DNA from: Acidobacteriota bacterium
GTDB lineage: Bacteria; Acidobacteriota; Blastocatellia; Pyrinomonadales; Pyrinomonadaceae
Reading direction: 5' to 3'
Length of the DNA: 64,000 nt
Assembly (NCBI GenBank): GCA_016700175.1
Contig: CP065003.1
Span: 2,986,001-3,050,000, forward strand
The notes under the pieces were generated by a model. That model searched no databases. It was given only the letters and a program-made list of their open reading frames with translations, and had not been told where the DNA came from. This document shows positions 7,871 through 16,593 of the stretch, in pieces. The translations under genes were made by a program, and so were the position numbers. The first letter of the stretch is position 1. The number at the start of each line of letters is the position of its first letter.

Positions 7871-8887
7871 CTACTCGATCACCCTCGAACCGGAGCCGAC
7901 GATCGCCGGTCCGACGCGGACGCCGGATCTCGGCGCGACGCGAATCCTGGAATTCGGAGCGACCTTCAGTTTCTCCAGCGAATCGCCGTCAAAATAGAAG
8001 CTTCCGCCCCTTCCTTTTTCGGGTGTCACAGAGATCGTCTGCCTATTCTTGTCACGGACGATCGTCAGAGTGACATCTCCTTCTTCTTTCGAATTCAGCG
8101 CTTTCGTAAGATCGCGCATTCCCTTCACTTCATTGCCGTCCGCTTCGACGATCACATCGCCCGCACGTAGGCCTGCGCGGGATGCGGGAGAATCAGGCTC
8201 GACGCTCGTCACAAGCAGGCCCTTTCCTTCCTCTACTCCAAAATAATCGCCGAGCTGTTTCGAAAGCGAAGACACGCCGATTCCGATCGAACGGCCACGG
8301 CCGAACGCCCAGACGAAGTTCTCGCCAAGTCCTTCAAGCGGTTCCAGATCAGGGATCGAATAGCGGAACGCGCGAGGCGGTTCGGGAGCGTCGGGAGCGT
8401 CGGGAGCCATTGGAGGAGCAGGCGGCCTCGGGAATACGAAGGTGCCGTTCGAAAATCCGGGCATCTCGCGCTTGCCTACCGTGACGGGAATGCGGATCTC
8501 GCTCCCGCCTCGGACGACCGTGACGTCAACCGTGTGGTCGGGTGCGACTTCAGAGATCATGCGGGTCAGCTTGCGTGTGCTCGTGACCGACTGGCCGTCG
8601 AAAGCGACGATCACGTCGCCGGTCTTGAGGCCGGCCTTGTCGGCCGGCGAGTCTTCGACGACTCGCGTCACGTTTACGCCCCGGACCTCGGACAGGCCCA
8701 ACTCGGCGTAGTTCGATTTGTTTACGTCGCTGATCTCGACGCCAAGATAACTGCCGCCGCCGAACGCCATGCTGAACACACGGTCGAGACGATTCGGTTC
8801 ATCGGGCTTCGGCGGTTTGTCCTGGGCAAATGCAGCGACGGACAGGAAAGCGGAAAACAGAATAAAAGCGGATACTTTGCGCAACAT
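7871..8887 (-). CDS. Secreted protein with two PDZ domains
   Basis: A 338-residue protein with an N-terminal signal peptide (cleavage likely after 'AAFA', ~residue 21). A first PDZ domain spans about 46-138 and a second about 199-292, each with the 'SPA..AGL..GDVIV' signature of the HtrA/DegQ-type PDZ. A Pro/Ala-rich linker (153-172) separates them. There is no trypsin-like protease domain, so it is probably a periplasmic peptide-binding or scaffolding protein and not a protease. It has its own terminator and a divergent-free upstream gap, so it is likely monocistronic. Confidence 0.85.
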   Translation of the reverse strand: MLRKVSAFILFSAFLSVAAFAQDKPPKPDEPNRLDRVFSMAFGGGSYLGVEISDVNKSNYAELGLSEVRGVNVTRVVEDSPADKAGLKTGDVIVAFDGQSVTSTRKLTRMISEVAPDHTVDVTVVRGGSEIRIPVTVGKREMPGFSNGTFVFPRPPAPPMAPDAPDAPEPPRAFRYSIPDLEPLEGLGENFVWAFGRGRSIGIGVSSLSKQLGDYFGVEEGKGLLVTSVEPDSPASRAGLRAGDVIVEADGNEVKGMRDLTKALNSKEEGDVTLTIVRDKNRQTISVTPEKGRGGSFYFDGDSLEKLKVAPNSRIRVAPRSGVRVGPAIVGSGSRVIE

Positions 8888-9020
8888 AGTACCTCCAGAA
8901 TGAAGATTGGTTTTTAGGAATGAAACTCCCCGTAGGAATAAAACCCCGCGGGGCCGCCTTATGTGACAAAGTGTTTATGGTGCGCGACCCCGGAGAAAGA
9001 GTTGCATTGGGGGGAGGGTG

Positions 9021-9133
9021 AAGTAAAAAGTCAAAAGTAAAAAGGAAAAAAGCATTTGAAAATTTAGATCTGTACCATGAACATGCTTCTTGCCTTTCTA
9101 CTTTTTACCTTTTACTTGTTCTTACATTTTACT
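9021..9133. repeat. A/T-rich palindromic element (AAGTAAAAAG words)
   Basis: The left part (about 9021-9050) carries repeated AAGTAAAAAG-type words and the right part (about 9092-9133) the inverse CTTTTTAC/TTTTACTT words. The right arm contributes the last codon and TAA stop of the aminotransferase gene. It has the same inverted short-word architecture as the other spacers, here in A/T-rich form. Confidence 0.7.
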
Positions 9134-10343
9134 TGAGCGACGCCAGCCTCTCCGCCGCCGCTTCCAGCGTCTCGTCTTTCTTGCAGAAGCAGAACCGCAC
9201 CTGCTGATGCCCTAGCTCCGGCGTATGGTAAAACGAAGACCCGGGTACGACCGCAACTCCGATCTCCCGGATCAGGTGCATCGTGAACTCGACATCGTTC
9301 TCAAAGCCGAAATCGCTGATGTCGGTCATCACGTAATAAGCGCCCTCCGGATAATCGCATTTGAATCCGACATCCTGTAAGACCGGGACGATGATGTCGC
9401 GCTTCTTTTGGTAATCCGCCTGGAGCTCGTCGTAGTAGCTCTCCGGCAGGCTGAGCGCGAACGCGCCCGCTTTCTGCAGCGGATGCGCCGCGCCGACGGT
9501 AAGAAAATCGTGGACCTTCCGGATCGCGTTCGTTATGTCCGGTGGAGCGATGCAGTAGCCGACGCGCCACCCGGTCACCGAGTAGGTCTTCGAAAGCGAG
9601 TTCACGACCACCGTACGCTCGCGCATTCCATCGATCTGCGCCATCGAGATGTGCTCGGGCCTCGGTCTTCGTTCGCTTTCGGGCTTCTGCGTCTCGTCGA
9701 AGATGATGTGCTCGTAGATCTCGTCCGTGAAGCAAAGCACCTCGTATTCCCTGCAAAGGCCCGCGATGAACTCCATCTCTTCGCGCGAAAATACCTTGCC
9801 CGTCGGATTATTCGGATTGCAAAGGATTATCGCTTTCGTTCGCGGATTGAACGCCGCGCTCAGTTCGTCGCGTTCGAAATGCCAGCCGTCTTCCGTGTAC
9901 CGGAGGGGAACGTGGACGGGCTTCGCGCCCGAGAGGATCGCATCCGGGGCATAGTTTTCGTAAAAGGGCTCGAATACGACGACCTCTTCGCCTTCGTCCA
10001 GCACCGCCATCATTCCGGCGATCATTCCTTCGGTCGATCCGCACGTGACAGTGATCTCCCGCTCGGGATCGATGTCGAGGCCGAGGAACCACTTCGTTTT
10101 CGCAGTTATCGCGTCGCGGAAGTCTTTGGTGCCCCAGGTGATCGCGTACTGGTTGAAATCCTCGGCGATCGCCTCCTGCGCCTTCCGCTTGATCTCTTCA
10201 GGAGCGGCAAAGTCGGGGAATCCCTGTGAAAGGTTAACGGCGCCGTGCTTTGTCGCCTCGCGGGTCATCTCGCGGATGACCGATTCGGTGAAGCTCGCGG
10301 CGCGCTTCGAAACGCGGCTCTTCGAAAATTCGGGGGTAGTCAT
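9129..10343 (-). CDS. Class I/II PLP-dependent aminotransferase
   Basis: A 404-residue fold-type I aminotransferase. The PLP lysine is K252 in 'NSLSKTYSVTGWRVGY'; N178/N179 sit in 'CNPNNPTGK', D207 in 'FTDEIYEH' contacts the pyridine nitrogen, and a C-terminal Arg occurs in 'HQQVRFCFCK'. The sequence style is that of the kynurenine/methionine aminotransferase group (YbdL/CCBL-like), which transfers amino groups from Met, Gln, aromatic or kynurenine substrates to 2-oxo acids in the cytoplasm. The exact substrate cannot be told from sequence. A repeat element follows its stop and another precedes its start. Confidence 0.85.
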   Translation of the reverse strand: MTTPEFSKSRVSKRAASFTESVIREMTREATKHGAVNLSQGFPDFAAPEEIKRKAQEAIAEDFNQYAITWGTKDFRDAITAKTKWFLGLDIDPEREITVTCGSTEGMIAGMMAVLDEGEEVVVFEPFYENYAPDAILSGAKPVHVPLRYTEDGWHFERDELSAAFNPRTKAIILCNPNNPTGKVFSREEMEFIAGLCREYEVLCFTDEIYEHIIFDETQKPESERRPRPEHISMAQIDGMRERTVVVNSLSKTYSVTGWRVGYCIAPPDITNAIRKVHDFLTVGAAHPLQKAGAFALSLPESYYDELQADYQKKRDIIVPVLQDVGFKCDYPEGAYYVMTDISDFGFENDVEFTMHLIREIGVAVVPGSSFYHTPELGHQQVRFCFCKKDETLEAAAERLASLK

Positions 10344-10365
10344 TTGTTTACCTCAGCGGAAGAAA

Positions 10366-10485
10366 GGACACAGATTAACACAGATTCGGGAACCTGCAGA
10401 TCACGCTAGTTTCCACGGAAGTTCAGGCGAGAAACCCGGATCGTCACCGAGGGACGCTTAATCTGTAAGTGTTCATCCGTGTCCC
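10366..10485. repeat. Palindromic element (GACACAGATTAACACAGATT words)
   Basis: The left arm at 10366-10387 (GGACACAGATTAACACAGAT) is mirrored at 10456-10485 by an inverted arm containing AATCTGTAAGTGTTCATCCG. The ~68-bp core holds no gene. A near-identical family member lies at 43620-43742. It sits between the cytochrome fusion gene and the aminotransferase gene. Confidence 0.85.
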
Positions 10486-10504
10486 GCTTCGATTCCGACG
10501 AGCT

Positions 10505-11140
10505 TCAGTGGTCGTGCGATTTCGCGCCGTCGCGCTTCACATCCTTCTGGATAACGTCCCGCACATACGTCACGACCGCCTCGATCTCCGCATCGGTCAG
10601 CTTGTCGCTGAATGAGGGCATCTTGTCTCCCTCGCCTTTCCGGACCTGCTCGATGAAGTCCTCGCGCGGATGATCCAGGGCGTGGCCTTCAAGGAATGAT
10701 ATCCCCTTGTTGGTGCCTCCGCCGTTCTCGCCGTGGCATTCGGCGCAATTGCTCTTGAAGATCCTCGCGCCTTCCGAAGGCGCGGCTTTTCCCTGCGCGA
10801 TGATCTTCGTCACCGTCAGGTCCGTTCCCTTACGCTCAAGCTCGAAGTCTATCTTGTCTCCCGGAGCCACGTCTTCGAGCATCGCCGGATCGCTGACCTT
10901 GAAATCCATCGTCATCGCCGACATAAACCCCGGGATCTCCTCGTGCTCGATGGCAATCTCTTTCTGGTTCTTGTCGATCCCCCGCACGACGCCCTTTACC
11001 TGATAGATCTGCGTCCCGTCCTCGCGCGTTTCGGTCCCGGGAGTTTCGGGCGCATTCGAGGTTTCCGTACCGCCGCAGCCGAAGCCGGCAACCAGCGACG
11101 ATAACATCAACGTCGCCAAGAGTTTCGTTACAACTTTCAT
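10505..11140 (-). CDS. CusF-like copper-binding / cytochrome c fusion lipoprotein
   Basis: A 211-residue exported protein. A signal sequence ends near 'VAGFGC22' (possible lipidation). Residues ~44-117 form a CusF/PF11604-type domain with the metal-binding pattern H66 and M73/M76/M78 in 'EHEEIPGFMSAMTMDF'. Residues ~122-198 form a class I cytochrome c domain with C132-x2-C135-H136 and a probable distal haem ligand M174. A His tail 'SHDH' ends the protein. Role: periplasmic copper binding and/or electron transfer, perhaps copper delivery to a respiratory complex or copper-linked redox. It abuts galE with no gap, so transcription is probably shared although function is not. Confidence 0.85.
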   Translation of the reverse strand: MKVVTKLLATLMLSSLVAGFGCGGTETSNAPETPGTETREDGTQIYQVKGVVRGIDKNQKEIAIEHEEIPGFMSAMTMDFKVSDPAMLEDVAPGDKIDFELERKGTDLTVTKIIAQGKAAPSEGARIFKSNCAECHGENGGGTNKGISFLEGHALDHPREDFIEQVRKGEGDKMPSFSDKLTDAEIEAVVTYVRDVIQKDVKRDGAKSHDH

Positions 11141-12151
11141 TTATCCGATCTGTTCCGGGCCATCCGAATTCTCCGGATATCCGCCGGGGTGTTCAGTTCT
11201 CCACTGCCAGGCTGATCCTATTATCTCTTCGATCTCCGGAAACGCGGGCTCCCATCCCAGAGTCTTCCGTACTTTCGAGGCGTCTGCAACAAGTTCGGAA
11301 GGATCCCCTTCTCTACGTCCCGCTTCTTCAACACGCAAATCTTTTCCCGTAACCGCCTTCGCGGCCTCGATCACTTCACGCACAGTGTACCCGTTCCCGT
11401 TCCCGAGATTGAAGGCGTCACATCCCCCGCCCGCCCGCAAGTGATCGAGCGAAAGTATGTGCGCGTCTGCAAGATCCGAAACGTGTATGTAATCGCGAAC
11501 CGCCGTTCCGTCGCGAGTCGGGTAATCGGTCCCGAAGATCGAGATCGCATCGCGTTTTCCCGCGGCGGCGTCCAGCACAAGCGGGATCAGGTGAGTTTCC
11601 GGATCGTGATGCTCGCCGTGCTTCTTGGTCGCTCCTGCCGCATTGAAATACCTTAGCGCGGCGAACCGGAGCCCGTGAGAGACGCCGTACGCCTCAAGCA
11701 TCTTCTCGACGAACAGTTTTGTCCACCCGTAGGGGTTTGCAGGATTCTGGGGGTGATCTTCGTCGATCGGCGTGTATTGCGGCTCACCGTAGGTCGCGCA
11801 GGTCGATGAGAAGATGAACATCCCGACACCGGCTTCGATGAGAGCCTCGAGCAGCACCGCGGTCTCGATGAAGTTGTTTCGATAGTACTTTCCAGGTTGG
11901 TGGACCGACTCGCCTACGTAAGCATAGGCGGAGAAATGCATCACTTCCTCAATCTCGTGATCCGAAATTATACGGTCAACAAGCGCCCGGTCCCCGATCG
12001 AGCCCTTGTAAAAAGGCACGGAGCCGTCGACCGCACGGCGATGGCCGTAAACGAGGTTGTCGATGACAACGACGTCCTCTCCGCGCGCACGCAGAGCCTC
12101 GACGGTGACACTGCCGATGTACCCGGCGCCGCCGGTGACCAGGATAGCCAT
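11141..12151 (-). CDS. galE: UDP-glucose 4-epimerase
   Basis: A 336-residue short-chain dehydrogenase fold. The NAD-binding TGGAGYIG is at the N-terminus, the catalytic Ser/Thr region is 'FSSTCATYGEP', and the Y-x3-K pair is in 'NPYGWTKLFVEKML'; 'RYFNAAGA' and 'RDYIHVSDLA' are typical of GalE. It interconverts UDP-glucose and UDP-galactose and supplies precursors for surface polysaccharide. It lies five bases downstream of the CapD-type dehydratase gene, consistent with a shared envelope-sugar transcript. Confidence 0.95.
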   Translation of the reverse strand: MAILVTGGAGYIGSVTVEALRARGEDVVVIDNLVYGHRRAVDGSVPFYKGSIGDRALVDRIISDHEIEEVMHFSAYAYVGESVHQPGKYYRNNFIETAVLLEALIEAGVGMFIFSSTCATYGEPQYTPIDEDHPQNPANPYGWTKLFVEKMLEAYGVSHGLRFAALRYFNAAGATKKHGEHHDPETHLIPLVLDAAAGKRDAISIFGTDYPTRDGTAVRDYIHVSDLADAHILSLDHLRAGGGCDAFNLGNGNGYTVREVIEAAKAVTGKDLRVEEAGRREGDPSELVADASKVRKTLGWEPAFPEIEEIIGSAWQWRTEHPGGYPENSDGPEQIG

Positions 12152-12156
12152 TTAGA

Positions 12157-14139
12157 TCATTGATTTCCCGCCGTGCCCAACTCGTTGGTGCGGGGAAAGA
12201 AGGTTCTGTCGTCTTCCTTAAGAAGTCCCTGTTCTTCGGATCGGCCGTTCCCTAAGCTCGCCTCCGGAAGGTTGGAACTGATCAGCTCGCGAACCTTTTC
12301 CGGGCTTCCGGTGACGACGGCGTTCCGAAGTTCGGAAAGAAGGTCTTCAACTTCGCGGTCGGTGAACGTCGCGAGTTTTCCGATGTAGATCTTGGGATGG
12401 CGCGTTTTGAGGAGGTCCTCGCCTTTGATCTCGAGCTCTTCGAAGAGTTTCTCGCCGTCGCGTATCCCCGTGAAGCGTATGTCGATCTCCTCGTACGGTT
12501 CAAGGCCGGAAAGCCGGATCATATCTTCCGCGAGGTCAAGTATCCTGACCGGCTCGCCCATATCGAGGATAAAGATCTCTCCTCCGTCGCATAGCGCACC
12601 TGCCTGAAGAACAAGCTGTGACGCTTCCGGGATCGTCATGAAGTAACGCGTCATTTCCCGGTCCGTGACGGTCACGGGTCCGCCGCGCTCTATCTGTTCC
12701 TTGAAGATCGGGACGACCGAACCCGCCGATCCGAGCACGTTGCCAAATCTGACCGCTACGTAGTTCGTATCGTACAGGCCGTTGAGCGACTGGATCACAA
12801 GCTCGGCGATCCGCTTCGAAGCTCCCATCACGGAGGTCGGGTTCACCGCCTTATCGGTCGATATCAGGACAAAATCCCTGACGCCGAACTCGCCGGCTAG
12901 TCCGCCGACCAGCCTTGTCGCGAAAATGTTGTTCTTGACCGCCTCCAAAACGTTTCTTTCCATCAGCGGAACGTGTTTGTGGGCAGCTGCGTGAAATATC
13001 ACCTCCGGTCTGTACTCGGAGAATATCTCCCGCATACGCGGTTCGTCGACAATATCGGCGAGCAGAGGGACGCCAGCGATGTCCGGGAAATCGATCTCCA
13101 GCTCCCGTGCGATCTCGAACAAAAAGTACTCCGAACGCTCGACAAGAAGTATCTGTTTCGGACCGTAGTTCGTGATCTGCCTGACGAGTTCCGATCCGAT
13201 CGAACCTCCGGCGCCGGTGACCATCACGACCTTGCCGTTAAGGAATTCGGAGAGATTCGCATCGTCAAGCGTGACGGGTTCGCGCCCGAGAAGATCCTCG
13301 ATCTGTACGTCCCTTATCCGGCTGACACTAACGCGTCCGTGGGCGATCTCGTTCAGACTGGGGACGATCTGCGCTTTAACCGGGATCGTGCGGCAAATGT
13401 TCAGGATCCGCCGGATCTCTTTACCCTTGGCCTCTTCGATAGCGAGGACGACCTCTTCGATATGAAGTTCTTCGACAAGCCTCGAAAGATCGTACGTGCT
13501 CCCGAGCACCTTGATGCCGCTGACGCTTCCGCCTTGCTTTCGGCGGTCATCATCGACAAAGCCCCGAATATCGAGCTCCGCATCGGCGCGGCCGACCATG
13601 TCCTTCGCCAGCGCCGCTCCGATCCTTCCGGCGCCGATTATCAGCGCCGGCTTTTGCTTGATCCTTCTTTTTGCGAGGGAGAACCCGCGCTTTTCGCTTA
13701 TTTCGTAGACAAACCTCCGCAGGACCCTAAGGGCCAAAAGGCCGGAGTACCCGAAGATCGTCGTCATGAAGATGATCGAAAGCGGGACCTGCCACACTGT
13801 CAGCTCTTCCGCGACGAAAACGAGCCTGATGACGAGCAAAATAGTGCCCGAGATCACTGCGGCTTTCAGGAAAGCCTTTATGTCTTCCAGGCTTACATAC
13901 CGCCAGATGATCGAATAGGCACCCGCTGCGAATAAAGACGCGAACTGGATGAAGACGACGAACGGGAGCTGGTTGATCGCGGACGCCCTGTAATGACCGG
14001 GAACGTTGAACTCAAAGCGGAGCAAATACGCGAACCAGAAGGCGCCGCTGAGTATGGCGACATCGGCCAGCAGCTGGACCGGCCGTCGGAGATACCAATA
14101 TCTGTCTTCCAATCGAGTTTCCACTTTAATTAAGAACAC
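12157..14139 (-). CDS. Membrane-bound UDP-GlcNAc 4,6-dehydratase-like protein (CapD/PglF family)
   Basis: A 660-residue protein with four to five N-terminal membrane helices (~20-140), a Rossmann-like CoA-binding middle region ('LIIGAGRIGAAL'), and a C-terminal SDR domain starting 'VMVTGAGGSIGSEL' with 'TDKAVNPTSVMGASKRI'. In the second domain the usual Tyr of Y-x3-K is replaced by Met in 'MGASK', which is normal in the PglF/WbpM/FlaA1-like dehydratases. It would convert UDP-GlcNAc or related sugars to a 4-keto-6-deoxy form at the inner membrane for surface glycans. The substrate is unproven. Confidence 0.9.
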   Translation of the reverse strand: MFLIKVETRLEDRYWYLRRPVQLLADVAILSGAFWFAYLLRFEFNVPGHYRASAINQLPFVVFIQFASLFAAGAYSIIWRYVSLEDIKAFLKAAVISGTILLVIRLVFVAEELTVWQVPLSIIFMTTIFGYSGLLALRVLRRFVYEISEKRGFSLAKRRIKQKPALIIGAGRIGAALAKDMVGRADAELDIRGFVDDDRRKQGGSVSGIKVLGSTYDLSRLVEELHIEEVVLAIEEAKGKEIRRILNICRTIPVKAQIVPSLNEIAHGRVSVSRIRDVQIEDLLGREPVTLDDANLSEFLNGKVVMVTGAGGSIGSELVRQITNYGPKQILLVERSEYFLFEIARELEIDFPDIAGVPLLADIVDEPRMREIFSEYRPEVIFHAAAHKHVPLMERNVLEAVKNNIFATRLVGGLAGEFGVRDFVLISTDKAVNPTSVMGASKRIAELVIQSLNGLYDTNYVAVRFGNVLGSAGSVVPIFKEQIERGGPVTVTDREMTRYFMTIPEASQLVLQAGALCDGGEIFILDMGEPVRILDLAEDMIRLSGLEPYEEIDIRFTGIRDGEKLFEELEIKGEDLLKTRHPKIYIGKLATFTDREVEDLLSELRNAVVTGSPEKVRELISSNLPEASLGNGRSEEQGLLKEDDRTFFPRTNELGTAGNQ

Positions 14140-14597
14140 CGTGGATAATGACCTGTAGTGTACTTTTGAAAGTACTCGCCCTTAGTAACGGTGTCAAACT
14201 TTGAATCAGCACGGTAAGTTACTGTGCTAACGGGCACTTCACACGTTTACCCCGAACGAATTCTTCTTGTGTAGCCAAACCTGTAAATGAATAAAGACCC
14301 ATTTCCTCATTCCTCCCGGATTTGATCGTTTCTCTGTTCACCGATCGAAGTAGAACGCCGGGTTCCGGTCTGAATCCGGACCAACGAACCGTTGGAAAGG
14401 CTTTGCCATGCGATTCTGCCCCTACGGTCATCCGTCTTTATCTTCCTGTCATTGCCGTTTTTGAACAGTTTGTGAAAAACCGGTTGGGGTACGTTTCAAC
14501 TTCGGTATTCTGAGCGATTAACTTTCGCTACCGCCCCAGACCATTTCCAACACAGGGCCATGCGTAATCACTCGAAACCGATCTCAAGGGAGCAGAA
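14140..14597. promoter_or_regulatory. Divergent regulatory region with two inverted repeats
   Basis: This 458-bp gap separates the divergent CapD-type and MerC genes; no convincing gene is seen. Two short palindromes lie close to the CapD start: GTACTT-TTGA-AAGTAC at 14160-14175, and a 21-nt near-perfect inverted repeat AGCACGGTAAGTTACTGTGCT at 14208-14228. They could be operators for either direction. No match to a Fur or Zur box was recognised. Confidence 0.4.
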
Positions 14598-14987
14598 ATG
14601 AAAGGAAGGATAGGAAGATTTGTCGATGGATTTGGCGCAGTGGCGTCTTGGGCTTGCGCAGTCCACTGTTTGGCACTCCCGTTCCTGCTCGGAGCACTGC
14701 CAATTACAGGTTTGGGTTTTTTACTCTCTGAAACCACTGAAAGGTCATTGATAGGGGTTTCAGCAGCGCTGGCGCTGCTTAGTCTTGTGCCTTCCTTTGT
14801 AACGCAGCACGGAAAGCTGAGGTCGGTTTTCCTTGCCACGTCAGGTCTTTCATTGATCCTGCTGACTCACCTTCTGTTCGAGGACGACCTGATTGCCAAA
14901 ACGACATTCCTTGTTGTTGGTGCGGTACTGATCTCGGCCGCTCACATCCTCAACCGTCGTCTGTGTCAGGCCTGCGAGCACTGCTAG
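14598..14987 (+). CDS. MerC-domain membrane protein
   Basis: A 129-residue protein with four predicted helices and a CxxxC-type metal motif in helix 1 ('WACAVHCLALPF'), matching the MerC family; a Cys-rich end 'RRLCQACEHC' adds possible metal ligands. MerC was named for mercury uptake, but many MerC-domain proteins occur in other metal loci. No merA/merR is present here. A Shine-Dalgarno-like AAGGGAG lies about five bases upstream. It precedes the ABC/TonB receptor locus by 318 bp and may belong to it. Confidence 0.8.
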   Translation: MKGRIGRFVDGFGAVASWACAVHCLALPFLLGALPITGLGFLLSETTERSLIGVSAALALLSLVPSFVTQHGKLRSVFLATSGLSLILLTHLLFEDDLIAKTTFLVVGAVLISAAHILNRRLCQACEHC

Positions 14988-15305
14988 CGGGCTCGATCCC
15001 GCCGGCATAGCCGATCTGCCGCCTTCCGGTACCGGTCCCTTGTGGCCAACCTACTCGTCGCTGGTCTGGCTGATCATTGGTACCAAGACCGCTCTGTTTT
15101 CAACAGTGGATCACAGACCACGTACGCTCAGTCCCGGCATTTCCAGCCTTGAATTCTCGGAGCCTCCCAAATCAGTTCAATCGCCAAAACTCACAGCCCG
15201 TCCAGCTTTTTTCCCGTTTCATTGAAAAAGCGTTCCCCGTTTTCGGGTCCGGCGATAGAGTTTCTAATTCAATTCGCGCAGCAATCAAAAAAAGAGGACG
15301 AGTAA
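14988..15305. other. Gene-free spacer before the ABC locus
   Basis: No coding frame with credible composition is seen. A pyrimidine/purine-rich stretch precedes the ABC ATPase, with a Shine-Dalgarno-like AAGAGGACGAG just before the ATG at 15306. The locus promoter is probably here, but no operator could be identified. Confidence 0.3.
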
Positions 15306-16010
15306 ATGCTCAAAGCCGTAGAACTTTCAAAGAATTACAACGGAAATACTGCCCTCGATTCGCTTGATCTGACAGTCGAGCCGGGTGATGTGTATTGCCT
15401 GCTGGGAGCGAACGGAGCGGGAAAGACAACGACGATCAATCTGTTCCTCAACTTCGTTGAGCCAAGCTCCGGCCAGGCACTGATCAAAGGGATCGATGTC
15501 ACGAAAGAACCCCTCGAGACCAAGAAGCTTCTCGCTTACATACCGGAACAGGTCAGCCTCTACCGCAACCTGACCGGACTGGAAAACCTGGAGTACTTCT
15601 CCTCCCTTGCCGGTCGCGGTCAGTACACGAGAAGTGAGTTCCTCGACTTCTTTGACGAGGTCGGACTCGAGAGAGAAGCGGCAGACAAACGCGTCTCAAG
15701 CTATTCAAAAGGAATGCGGCAGAAAGTCGGGATCGCGATCGCTCTCGCAAAGCAAGCGGAAGTTCTTTTGCTGGACGAACCCACCAGCGGCCTCGATCCC
15801 AAAGCTTCGAACGAATTCAGCGAGTTGCTCAACAAGCTCTCCGGCCAGGGCTGTGCAGTCCTGATGGCTACCCACGATCTCTTCCGGGCGAAGGAAGCGG
15901 GAACAAGGGTGGGGATCATGAAGCACGGAAGGCTGGTTAACGAGATGTCCACAGACGAGATCGGGCACGCGGACCTCGAGCGGATCTACCTCGAGAACAT
16001 GAACGACTGA
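15306..16010 (+). CDS. ABC transporter ATP-binding protein
   Basis: A 234-residue ABC ATPase: Walker A 'GANGAGKTT' (34-42), Q82 in 'YIPEQVSLY', signature 'SSYSKGMRQ' (131-139), Walker B 'VLLLDEP' (153-159), and switch His in 'ATHDLFRAKEAG'. The motif style is that of the ABC-2 exporters (CcmA/NosF-like). It most likely energises the two DUF3526 permeases encoded downstream. It is separated from the next gene by three bases. Confidence 0.9.
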   Translation: MLKAVELSKNYNGNTALDSLDLTVEPGDVYCLLGANGAGKTTTINLFLNFVEPSSGQALIKGIDVTKEPLETKKLLAYIPEQVSLYRNLTGLENLEYFSSLAGRGQYTRSEFLDFFDEVGLEREAADKRVSSYSKGMRQKVGIAIALAKQAEVLLLDEPTSGLDPKASNEFSELLNKLSGQGCAVLMATHDLFRAKEAGTRVGIMKHGRLVNEMSTDEIGHADLERIYLENMND

Positions 16011-16013
16011 CCG

Positions 16014-16589
16014 ATGATCGCCGAAACGAGTAAAAGATCGGTCACACAGTTGAGTCCTGAGATACGGGAACTTGGCGAACAGCTCTTGCACCATCAGTGC
16101 TGGTTCTTTGGCCGCGACATCTGGCATCCGTCGGGGAACCTGCTCATCCGTTTTGGCTTTACCCGCTTCGGCGCTCCGAAGGGCCAGGACGGCGGCAACA
16201 GCTATCGACTTGTTCTCGATGAGTGTTCCGAAATTGTCATCTGGGGATTCGGAATCTTTCTCGGCGACGAGTCAAACGGCGGAGTTTTTATCAAACGCCT
16301 GGGCTTCAATCCGAAAGTACTGGACACGGCTCGGTTGGAGCTTCCTATCTCAAAGAGCGAGCAACTTCCGAAGAGACGTCAACCGGTCTCGGCGATGGAG
16401 CAGCGGCGAGCCAGAGCTTTGACCTTGCGGATAACACAGTGGATCGCTTGCTACGAGAAGTGGGTGGATAACACCTGTGGCACGGGATGGCGTCGACGAT
16501 GCCTCAGTGATTGGGAAAGCGCCACGATGGCGCAAGACGATATCGCGCTCGGATGGGCAAGATTACAAGGGGAATTGGAGCAATTTTGA
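16014..16589 (+). CDS. Conserved-looking protein of unknown function in the ABC/TonB locus
   Basis: A 191-residue soluble protein without a signal peptide. Notable stretches are 'HHQCWFFGRDIWHPSGNLL', 'FGFTRFGAPKGQDGGNSYRL', and a Trp-rich C-terminal half ('ITQWIACYEKWVDNTCGTGW'). I cannot assign a family. Tight packing (3 bp after the ATPase, 4 bp before the receptor) implies a function tied to the transporter, perhaps as a cytoplasmic accessory or an enzyme acting on the transported ligand; this is inference only. Confidence 0.75.
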   Translation: MIAETSKRSVTQLSPEIRELGEQLLHHQCWFFGRDIWHPSGNLLIRFGFTRFGAPKGQDGGNSYRLVLDECSEIVIWGFGIFLGDESNGGVFIKRLGFNPKVLDTARLELPISKSEQLPKRRQPVSAMEQRRARALTLRITQWIACYEKWVDNTCGTGWRRRCLSDWESATMAQDDIALGWARLQGELEQF

Positions 16590-16593
16590 ACAT

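Noticed and set aside
12973..13935. 320-codon plus-strand frame
   Set aside because: Antisense of the CapD-type dehydratase, which has clear Rossmann and SDR motifs.
14219..14513. Two short frames (70 and 63 codons) in the CapD-MerC gap
   Set aside because: Low-complexity translations, overlapping on opposite strands, with no ribosome-binding site or family match.
14598..14987. Mercury-resistance operon
   Set aside because: MerC stands without merR, merT, merP or merA; the neighbours are transport genes of another kind.
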